From: Pseudomonas protegens
Lineage (GTDB): Bacteria; Pseudomonadota; Gammaproteobacteria; Pseudomonadales; Pseudomonadaceae
NCBI RefSeq assembly: GCF_003363755.1
Contig: NZ_CP031396.1
Coordinates: 2,728,001 to 2,792,000 of the forward strand
Direction: 5' to 3'
Length of the DNA: 64,000 bases
Position 1 is the first letter of the stretch, and each line of letters begins with the position of its first letter. Positions 57,834 to 64,000 of this stretch are shown in pieces. A program made the position numbers and the translations under genes. Under the pieces are notes generated by a model that was given only the letters and a program-made list of their open reading frames with translations, had not been told where the DNA came from and ran no database searches.

Positions 57834-59162
57834 TTAGCGCAGCATGCCGCTGCCGTAACCCTTCAGGTTGGCTTTCTTCATCAGGGATTCGTACTGGTGG
57901 GAAACGAGGTGCGATTGTACTTGCGACATAAAGTCCATAACAACCACGACCACGATCAGCAACGAGGTCCCGCCAAGGTAGAACGGAACGTTTGCAGCAA
58001 CCACCAGGAACTGGGGCAACAGACACACGGCCGTCATATATAGAGCACCGAACATGGTCAAGCGGGTCAGAACGCCATCAATGTAGCGCGCCGACTGCTC
58101 ACCTGGACGGATGCCCGGAATAAAGGCACCGGACTTCTTCAGGTTTTCCGCTACGTCTTTCGGATTGAACATCAACGCCGTATAGAAGAAGCAGAAGAAA
58201 ATAATCCCTGCACTAAACAGCAGAATATTCAACGGCTGACCAGGAGCGATCGACTGCGAGATGTCCTGCAACCAGCCCATACCTTCAGACTGACCGAACC
58301 AGGCACCCAACGAAGCCGGAAACAGCAAAATGCTGCTCGCGAAGATAGCAGGAATTACACCGGCCATATTCACTTTCAGCGGCAAGTGGCTGGTCTGCGC
58401 AGCAAAAACCTTGCGGCCCTGCTGACGCTTGGCGTAGTGAACAGCAATACGACGCTGGCCACGCTCAATGAACACCACAAAACCGATAATCGCTACTGCC
58501 AGCAAACCGATCGCAACCAAGGCAAAAATGTTGATATCACCCTGACGCGCAGACTCGAAAGACTGCCCGATCGCTCTCGGAAGACCGGCGACGATACCTG
58601 CGAAAATCAACATCGAGATACCGTTGCCAACACCACGCTCAGTAATCTGCTCACCCAGCCACATCATGAACATCGCACCAGCCACAAACGTGGATACCGC
58701 GACGAAATGGAAGCCAAAGTCACCAGTGAACGCAACGCCCTGCCCTGCCAGACCAACGGACATGCCGATGGCCTGAACCAGAGCTAGGACGACAGTGCCG
58801 TAGCGGGTGTACTGGCTGATCTTGCGACGGCCAGCTTCACCTTCCTTCTTCAACTGCTCCAACTGCGGACTGACGGCTGTCATAAGTTGCATGATGATCG
58901 AAGCCGAGATGTACGGCATGATCCCCAGTGCAAAAATGCTCATCCGCTCCAGCGCGCCGCCGGAAAACATGTTGAACAAGCTAAGAATGGTCCCCTCATT
59001 CTGTCGAAACAGGTCTGCGAGTCGGTCCGGGTTGATACCTGGAACCGGGATGTGTGCGCCTATTCGGTAGACGATAATCGCCAGGAACAGAAAACGCAGA
59101 CGAGCCCAGAGTTCAGACATACCGCCTTTGCCGAGCGCAGAGAGAGCACCTTGCTTAGCCAT
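57834..59162 (-). CDS. secY: Protein translocase subunit SecY
   Basis: A 442-residue inner-membrane protein with ten helices. [17 protein letters not shown]-type N-terminal helix, [32 protein letters not shown] (read in pieces) and the C-terminal [17 protein letters not shown] are standard. It forms the channel with SecE and SecG. Last large gene of the spc set, followed by rpmJ. Confidence 0.98.
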   Translation of the reverse strand: MAKQGALSALGKGGMSELWARLRFLFLAIIVYRIGAHIPVPGINPDRLADLFRQNEGTILSLFNMFSGGALERMSIFALGIMPYISASIIMQLMTAVSPQLEQLKKEGEAGRRKISQYTRYGTVVLALVQAIGMSVGLAGQGVAFTGDFGFHFVAVSTFVAGAMFMMWLGEQITERGVGNGISMLIFAGIVAGLPRAIGQSFESARQGDINIFALVAIGLLAVAIIGFVVFIERGQRRIAVHYAKRQQGRKVFAAQTSHLPLKVNMAGVIPAIFASSILLFPASLGAWFGQSEGMGWLQDISQSIAPGQPLNILLFSAGIIFFCFFYTALMFNPKDVAENLKKSGAFIPGIRPGEQSARYIDGVLTRLTMFGALYMTAVCLLPQFLVVAANVPFYLGGTSLLIVVVVVMDFMSQVQSHLVSHQYESLMKKANLKGYGSGMLR

Positions 59163-59597
59163 TTATTCCTCGAACTTGCCGCCAGCTGCTTCGATAGCCG
59201 CACGCGCACCTTTGGTGGCTGCGATACCCTTGATGGTCACAGCGCGAGTAACTTCGCCGGACAGCATGATTTTCACACGCTGAACGTTCTGGTTAATCAC
59301 GTTGGCATCTTTCAGGGACTGCACGGTAACGATGTCGCCTTCCACTTTGGCCAACTCGGACAGACGCACTTCTGCGCGGTCCATGGCTTTCAGGGAAACG
59401 AAACCGAACTTCGGCAGGCGACGATGCAGCGGCTGTTGACCGCCTTCAAAGCCTGGAGCGATGGTGCCACCGGAGCGGGAAGTCTGACCTTTGTGACCAC
59501 GGCCACCAGTCTTACCCAAACCACTACCGATACCACGGCCCGGACGATGCTTTTCGCGACGGGAACCCGGCGCTGGACTCAGATCATTGAGTTTCAT
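59163..59597 (-). CDS. rplO: 50S ribosomal protein L15
   Basis: A 144-residue protein beginning [20 protein letters not shown] and the glycine-rich [23 protein letters not shown] stretch typical of L15. Ends immediately before secY. Confidence 0.98.
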   Translation of the reverse strand: MKLNDLSPAPGSRREKHRPGRGIGSGLGKTGGRGHKGQTSRSGGTIAPGFEGGQQPLHRRLPKFGFVSLKAMDRAEVRLSELAKVEGDIVTVQSLKDANVINQNVQRVKIMLSGEVTRAVTIKGIAATKGARAAIEAAGGKFEE

Positions 59598-59600
59598 CGA

Positions 59601-59777
59601 TTAACCCTCGACACGCAGCATGTAGTAAGCCTTGTTGATCATCCCGCGGTTCTCGGGAGTATCTTGGACTTCTACAGTGTGACCGATGCGACGCAGGCCC
59701 AGACCCTTAACGCACAGTTTGTGGTTAGGGATACGGCCGGTCATGCTTTTGATCAGCGTTACTTTAACGGTAGCCAT
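59601..59777 (-). CDS. rpmD: 50S ribosomal protein L30
   Basis: A 58-residue protein [20 protein letters not shown] ... MLRVEG. Short L30 of the bacterial type, lying 2 bp before rpsE and 3 bp after rplO on the minus strand. Confidence 0.95.
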
Positions 59778-59779
59778 GA

Positions 59780-60280
59780 TCAGATGATCTCCTGGACGCT
59801 TTTGCCACGCTTGGCGGCAATGGATTCAGGGGACTGCATAGCCTTCAAACCTTTGAAAGTGGCATGAACCACGTTTACTGGGTTAGTCGAGCCGTAGCAC
59901 TTGGCCAGAACGTTCTGAACACCAGCAACTTCAAGGACAGCACGCATAGCGCCGCCAGCGATGATACCGGTACCTTCAGAAGCAGGCTGCATGTACACCT
60001 TGGAAGCGCCATGAGCGGACTTCATAGCGTACTGCAGAGTGGTGCCGTTCAGATCAACTTGGATCATGTTGCGGCGAGCAGCTTCCATTGCCTTCTGGAT
60101 CGCAGCAGGCACTTCACGCGACTTGCCACGGCCGAAGCCAACACGGCCCTTACCATCACCAACCACGGTCAACGCGGTGAAAGTGAAGATACGGCCGCCT
60201 TTAACGGTTTTGGCTACGCGGTTAACTTGAACCAGCTTCTCGATGTAGCCTTCGTCGCGCTTTTGGTCGTTATTTGACAT
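59780..60280 (-). CDS. rpsE: 30S ribosomal protein S5
   Basis: A 166-residue protein with [37 protein letters not shown] (in pieces), the double-stranded-RNA-binding S5 domain. Mutations in its loop affect accuracy and spectinomycin response; the usual residues are present. Confidence 0.98.
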
Positions 60281-60283
60281 AAC

Positions 60284-60634
60284 TTAGAACTCCAGCCCAG
60301 CTTCACGAGCAGCATCAGCCAGCGCCTTGACGCGGCCGTGGTACTTGAAGCCAGAGCGGTCGAAAGCCACCTGCGAGACGCCAGCGGCTTTTGCACGCGT
60401 AGCGACCAGCTGGCCAACCTTAGTGGCCGCGTCGATGTTGCCAGTGGCGCCATCACGCAGTTCTTTATCCAAAGTCGAGGCACTCGCCAAGACTTTGTTG
60501 CCGTCGGCCGAAATGACCTGGGCGTAGATGTGCTGCGAAGAGCGGAACACGCAGAGACGCACGACTTCGAGTTCGTGCATTTTCAGGCGTGCTTTGCGAG
60601 CGCGACGCAGTCGAGTAACTTTTTTGTCGGTCAT
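60284..60634 (-). CDS. rplR: 50S ribosomal protein L18
   Basis: A 116-residue 5S rRNA-binding protein, [19 protein letters not shown] ... ending [26 protein letters not shown], typical of L18. Follows rplF by 10 bp. Confidence 0.98.
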   Translation of the reverse strand: MTDKKVTRLRRARKARLKMHELEVVRLCVFRSSQHIYAQVISADGNKVLASASTLDKELRDGATGNIDAATKVGQLVATRAKAAGVSQVAFDRSGFKYHGRVKALADAAREAGLEF

Positions 60635-60644
60635 TTGCTATGCC

Positions 60645-61178
60645 CTACTTCTTCTTGGCTTCTTTACGACGGACGACTTCGTCCGCGTAGCGCACACCTT
60701 TACCTTTGTAAGGCTCTGGTGGACGGAAGTCGCGGATCTCAGCGGCCACTTGACCTACCAGCTGCTTATCGATGCCCTTGATCAGGATATCGGTCTGGCT
60801 AGGAGTCTCAGCGGTGATGCCTTCCGGCAGTTCGTAATCCACTGGATGCGAGAAGCCGAGGGCCAGGTTCAGCACTGTGCCTTTTGCTTGTGCCTTGTAA
60901 CCAACACCGACCAGTTGGAGCTTACGCTCGAAGCCTTGGCTAACGCCTTGGACCATGTTGTTTACCAGAGCACGAGTGGTACCGGCCATTGCACGAGTTT
61001 GTTGGTCGCCATTGCGAGCAGCGAAACGCAGCTCACCAGCTTCCTCAACAATTTCAACGGACGAGTGAACGTTCAGTTCGAGAGTGCCCTTGGCACCCTT
61101 CACCGAAAGCTGTTGGCCGGCGAATTTAACTTCGACACCAGCTGGCAGCTTAACGGGGTTCTTAGCGACGCGAGACAT
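60645..61178 (-). CDS. rplF: 50S ribosomal protein L6
   Basis: A 177-residue protein, [20 protein letters not shown] and the C-terminal [25 protein letters not shown]6 lies near the GTPase centre. Twelve bases after rpsH. Confidence 0.98.
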   Translation of the reverse strand: MSRVAKNPVKLPAGVEVKFAGQQLSVKGAKGTLELNVHSSVEIVEEAGELRFAARNGDQQTRAMAGTTRALVNNMVQGVSQGFERKLQLVGVGYKAQAKGTVLNLALGFSHPVDYELPEGITAETPSQTDILIKGIDKQLVGQVAAEIRDFRPPEPYKGKGVRYADEVVRRKEAKKK

Positions 61179-61190
61179 GCTTATCCCCCC

Positions 61191-61583
61191 TTAGAACACA
61201 GTGCAAAGAACTTCGCCGCCGACACCGGCAGCGCGCGCAGCACGATCAGTCATCACACCTTTGTTGGTGGAGACGATAGACACGCCAAGACCGCCACGTA
61301 CTTTCGGCAGTTCTTCAACGGACTTGTACTGACGCAGGCCTGGACGGCTAACGCGCTTCACTTCCTCGATGACCGGACGGCCTTCGAAGTATTTCAGCTC
61401 GATGGACAGCAGAGGTTTGATTTCGCTGCTGATCTGATAACCCGCGATGTAACCTTCGTCCTTCAGGACTTTTGCTACAGCCACCTTCAGCGTGGAAGAC
61501 GGCATGCTTACGACGGACTTTTCAGCCATCTGGGCATTACGGATTCGAGTTAGCATGTCCGCTAACGGGTCCTGCATACTCAT
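61191..61583 (-). CDS. rpsH: 30S ribosomal protein S8
   Basis: A 130-residue protein, [20 protein letters not shown] at the start and [32 protein letters not shown] at the end, typical of S8. S8 is the spc-operon repressor in E. coli. Here it follows an unusually large gap with its own promoter. Confidence 0.98.
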   Translation of the reverse strand: MSMQDPLADMLTRIRNAQMAEKSVVSMPSSTLKVAVAKVLKDEGYIAGYQISSEIKPLLSIELKYFEGRPVIEEVKRVSRPGLRQYKSVEELPKVRGGLGVSIVSTNKGVMTDRAARAAGVGGEVLCTVF

Positions 61584-61679
61584 GGGCTAGATGCTCCTGA
61601 TACAAAAAGAATTAGCCTTGCGGCTACAACTGTCGCCGAGAAATTCCGGGCAAAAAACACGGGCTCAGGCGAGCCGGTC

Positions 61680-61708
61680 ATTCTAGACACACCCCAGAAA
61701 TGAATCAA
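61680..61708 (-). promoter_or_regulatory. Internal promoter before rpsH
   Basis: On the minus strand TTGATT (61703-61708) and TAGAAT (61680-61685) are 17 bp apart, about 97 bp upstream of rpsH. The TTGATT is the last part of the 3' arm of the hairpin at 61701-61730, as with the alpha promoter. It could give S8 and the downstream genes extra transcription. Confidence 0.6.
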
Positions 61709-61730
61709 GCCCCAAAAGGGGCTTGATTCA
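61701..61730. terminator. Strong hairpin in the rpsN-rpsH gap
   Basis: TGAATCAAGCCCC-AAAA-GGGGCTTGATTCA forms a perfect 13-bp stem. Only a short ATTTCT follows on the minus strand, so termination would be partial. A second stem, GGTGGTCGGG/CCCGATCACC, lies at about 61746-61777. The 207-bp gap is far larger than in E. coli. Confidence 0.65.
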
Positions 61731-61790
61731 GATTCAAGGCCACCGGTGATCGGGATCTTACGAGCCCGACCACCGCGACTTTGATAGCTA

Positions 61791-62096
61791 TTACCAGCTG
61801 GCTTTAACCAGACCTGGTACGTCACCACGCATTGCAGCTTCACGCAGCTTGTTACGGCCAAGGCCGAACTTGCGGTAAACGCCGTGCGGACGACCAGTCA
61901 GGCGGCAGCGGTTACGCATGCGCGAGGCGCTTGCGTCACGTGGCTGCTTCTGCAGCGCTACGGTAGCTTCCCAACGGGCTTCTGGACTTGCGTTCAGATC
62001 CACGATGATAGCTTTCAGCGCTGCACGCTTGGTGGCGTACTTGGCAACAGTAAGCTGACGCTTCAGCTCACGGTTTTTCATGCTCTTCTTGGCCAT
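61791..62096 (-). CDS. rpsN: 30S ribosomal protein S14
   Basis: A 101-residue protein [20 protein letters not shown] ... [11 protein letters not shown]. It has no CxxC zinc pairs (only CRLTGRP), so it is the zinc-free C- form. The open frame extends upstream, but 62096 is the family start. Confidence 0.96.
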
Positions 62097-62109
62097 TTTC
62101 CTACTCCAA

Positions 62110-62649
62110 TCAGTTGCGGAACGGGAATTTGAAAGCACGCAGCAGAGCGCGGCCTTCATCATCGTTCTTAGCAGTGGTGGTCAGGGTAATGTCCAGACCG
62201 CGGAGAGCATCGATCTTGTCGTAATCGATTTCCGGGAAAATGATCTGCTCTTTCACGCCCATGCTGTAGTTACCACGACCATCGAAGGACTTGGCATTCA
62301 GGCCGCGGAAGTCGCGAACCCGAGGCAGGGAGATCGACAGCAGACGATCCAGGAACTCGTACATACGCTCACGGCGCAGGGTCACTTTGACGCCGATCGG
62401 CCATCCTTCGCGGACTTTGAAGCCAGCGATGGATTTACGAGCGTAGGTCACAACGACTTTCTGGCCGGTGATCTTTTCCAGGTCAGCAACAGCATGCTCG
62501 ATGACTTTTTTGTCGCCGATTGCTTCGCCCAGACCCATGTTCAGGGTGATTTTGGTAACGCGCGGAACTTCCATCACGTTCGAAAGCTTAAGTTCTTCCT
62601 TAAGTTTCGGAGCGATTTCCTTCCGGTAAATCTCTTTTAGTCGTGCCAT
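62110..62649 (-). CDS. rplE: 50S ribosomal protein L5
   Basis: A 179-residue 5S rRNA-binding protein, [20 protein letters not shown] ... [11 protein letters not shown]. In E. coli the S8 target lies in the rplX-rplE gap; the 20 bp here leaves little room for it. Confidence 0.98.
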
Positions 62650-62669
62650 GGTCTTCTACCTAGCAGTGT

Positions 62670-62984
62670 TCAAGCATCAACCGCTTTTTGGGTCGACTTG
62701 AAGACACGAATTTTTTTGCCGTCTTCTACTTTGAAACCAACGCGGTCAGCCTTGTTGGTTTCGCCGTTGAAAATGGCGACGTTGGAAGCGTGCAGTGGCG
62801 CTTCTTTCTCGACGATACCGCCCTGTACGCCCGACATCGGGTTAGGCTTGGTATGACGCTTGACCAGGTTCAGGCCACCGACAACCAGACGGTCATCAGC
62901 CAGAACTTTAAGCACCTTACCGCGCTTACCTTTGTCTTTGCCGGCGATCACGATGATCTCGTCGTCACGACGAATCTTTTGCAT
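62670..62984 (-). CDS. rplX: 50S ribosomal protein L24
   Basis: A 104-residue KOW-domain protein, [28 protein letters not shown], and the C-terminal [15 protein letters not shown]. One of the assembly initiators of the 50S subunit. Confidence 0.98.
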   Translation of the reverse strand: MQKIRRDDEIIVIAGKDKGKRGKVLKVLADDRLVVGGLNLVKRHTKPNPMSGVQGGIVEKEAPLHASNVAIFNGETNKADRVGFKVEDGKKIRVFKSTQKAVDA

Positions 62985-62995
62985 GTCGGATCTCC

Positions 62996-63364
62996 TTACA
63001 GCACTTCTGGGGCGAGCGAGACGATCTTCATGAACTTCTCAGTACGAAGTTCACGGGTCACTGGCCCAAAGATACGGGTGCCGATCGGCTCTTGCTTGTT
63101 GTTCAACAGAACAGCAGCGTTGCCATCAAAGCGGATGATGGAGCCGTCAGCACGACGAACACCATGGCGAGTGCGGACTACAACTGCAGTCATCACTTGG
63201 CCTTTTTTCACCTTACCGCGAGGAATTGCTTCCTTGACGGTAACTTTGATGATGTCACCGATACCAGCGTAACGACGATGGGAGCCACCCAGCACCTTGA
63301 TGCACATAACGCGGCGAGCGCCGCTGTTATCGGCCACATCGAGCATGGATTGAGTCTGAATCAT
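62996..63364 (-). CDS. rplN: 50S ribosomal protein L14
   Basis: A 122-residue protein beginning [20 protein letters not shown], with the conserved [12 protein letters not shown] and [18 protein letters not shown] at the end, diagnostic of L14. Confidence 0.98.
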   Translation of the reverse strand: MIQTQSMLDVADNSGARRVMCIKVLGGSHRRYAGIGDIIKVTVKEAIPRGKVKKGQVMTAVVVRTRHGVRRADGSIIRFDGNAAVLLNNKQEPIGTRIFGPVTRELRTEKFMKIVSLAPEVL

Positions 63365-63387
63365 ATAATTTCTCCGACCCCTAGCCC

Positions 63388-63654
63388 TTAGACTTCCACA
63401 GCGCGTTCGAGAACATCAACCAGAGCCCAAGACTTGGTCTTGGCCATCGGACGAGTTTCACGAATAGTGACTTTGTCGCCGATGTGGCACTGATTGGTTT
63501 CGTCGTGCGCGTGCAGCTTAGTCGAACGCTTAACGTATTTACCGTAGATAGGGTGCTTAACGCGACGCTCGATCAGAACGGTGATGGTCTTGTCCATCTT
63601 GTCGCTGACAACACGGCCAGTCAGCGTACGGACAGTTTTTTCGGCTTCAGCCAT
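63388..63654 (-). CDS. rpsQ: 30S ribosomal protein S17
   Basis: An 88-residue protein, [44 protein letters not shown] (read in pieces), the OB-fold S17. Two bases after rpmC. Confidence 0.98.
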   Translation of the reverse strand: MAEAEKTVRTLTGRVVSDKMDKTITVLIERRVKHPIYGKYVKRSTKLHAHDETNQCHIGDKVTIRETRPMAKTKSWALVDVLERAVEV

Positions 63655-63656
63655 GA

Positions 63657-63848
63657 TTACTTACCTGCCTGCTGGTTGAGCACAGTCTTCACGCGAGCGA
63701 TGTCACGCTTAACTTGCGAGAGCAGATGAGACTGCCCCAACTGGCCAGTTGCTTTCTGCATACGCAGATTGAACTGGTCGCGCAGCAGGCCGAGCAGTTG
63801 CTCGTTCAGCTGCTGTGCGGATTTTTCACGAAGTTCATTCGCTTTCAT
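63657..63848 (-). CDS. rpmC: 50S ribosomal protein L29
   Basis: A 63-residue helical protein [20 protein letters not shown] ... [12 protein letters not shown]29 sits at the tunnel exit and helps bind SRP and trigger factor. The ATG at 63848 shares one base with the rplP stop; a GTG at 63851 is also possible. Confidence 0.96.
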
Positions 63849-64000
63849 CACATCACCGTCCGCTTAACAAAGGAGGTGGCGAGCGGCAGCTTTGCAGCAG
63901 CCAGGGCGAAAGCCTCACGCGCCAGCTCTTCAGAAACACCCTCGATTTCATACAGGACTTTGCCTGGCTGAATCTGGGCAACCCAGTATTCGACGTTACC
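63848..64000 (-). CDS. rplP: 50S ribosomal protein L16, C-terminal part (gene runs off the right edge)
   Basis: Fifty residues plus stop are visible: [20 protein letters not shown] ... [26 protein letters not shown], the C-terminal part of L16, which lies near the peptidyl-transferase centre. The N-terminal part is beyond base 64000. It precedes rpmC in the usual S10-operon order. Confidence 0.95.

Overview
The window is GC-rich Pseudomonas chromosome, most likely from the P. fluorescens/protegens/chlororaphis side of the genus. Gene order supports this: xseB-ispA-dxs, then the rib-nusB-thiL-pgpA run, then a zinc-linked ABC operon with ompW/oprG, and at the right end ssb-MFS-uvrA-ftnA-katA followed by the alpha and spc ribosomal operons. 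These blocks match the order I recall from P. aeruginosa and relatives. No rRNA, tRNA, CRISPR array, insertion sequence or prophage was seen.

Layout. 1-1480: tail of a probable LysR regulator and an MFS transporter. 1790-4930: isoprenoid precursor genes. 5050-7756: vitamin B12 receptor btuB facing periplasmic btuF. 7756-15636 (minus strand): riboflavin, thiamine and lipid genes with nusB and nrdR. RibB here carries a degenerate GTP cyclohydrolase II domain, and the intact RibA is a separate gene. 15766-17835: lipoprotein, methyltransferase and thioredoxin/TPR chaperone. 18354-21586: a Zur-box operon (ZrgA-like, ABC ATPase, permease, DUF3299). 21687-22463: OmpW/OprG behind an Anr/Fnr-like box. 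22523-24329: two sugar-nucleotide enzymes. 24550-28835: a large Lhr-type helicase broken by a one-base frameshift. 28942-30591: divergent GlxA-type regulator and isochorismatase-like hydrolase.

31356-47309 is the accessory highlight. Twelve tightly packed plus-strand genes follow an AT-rich 760-bp leader. The first six are the ebo/edb set (EboD with a fused DedA/VTT membrane domain, EboC, EboA, EboB, EboE, EboF). As I recall, in cyanobacteria this set is needed to move a scytonemin precursor to the periplasm, and in P. fluorescens an equivalent locus is linked to repelling nematodes. The last six are poorly described. They include two paralogous pairs, each a secreted protein with a single CXXCH haem-c motif followed by an unexported protein resembling the N-terminal half of VioB/RebD (violacein/indolocarbazole enzymes). 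The other two are an orphan secreted protein and a beta-propeller protein. The arrangement suggests a pathway that makes or handles an aromatic metabolite in the cytoplasm and finishes it in the periplasm; this is inference.

47406-63848 (mostly minus strand) is housekeeping. Two internal promoters, one before rpsM and one before rpsH, each have a -35 box at or in the 3' arm of a strong hairpin.
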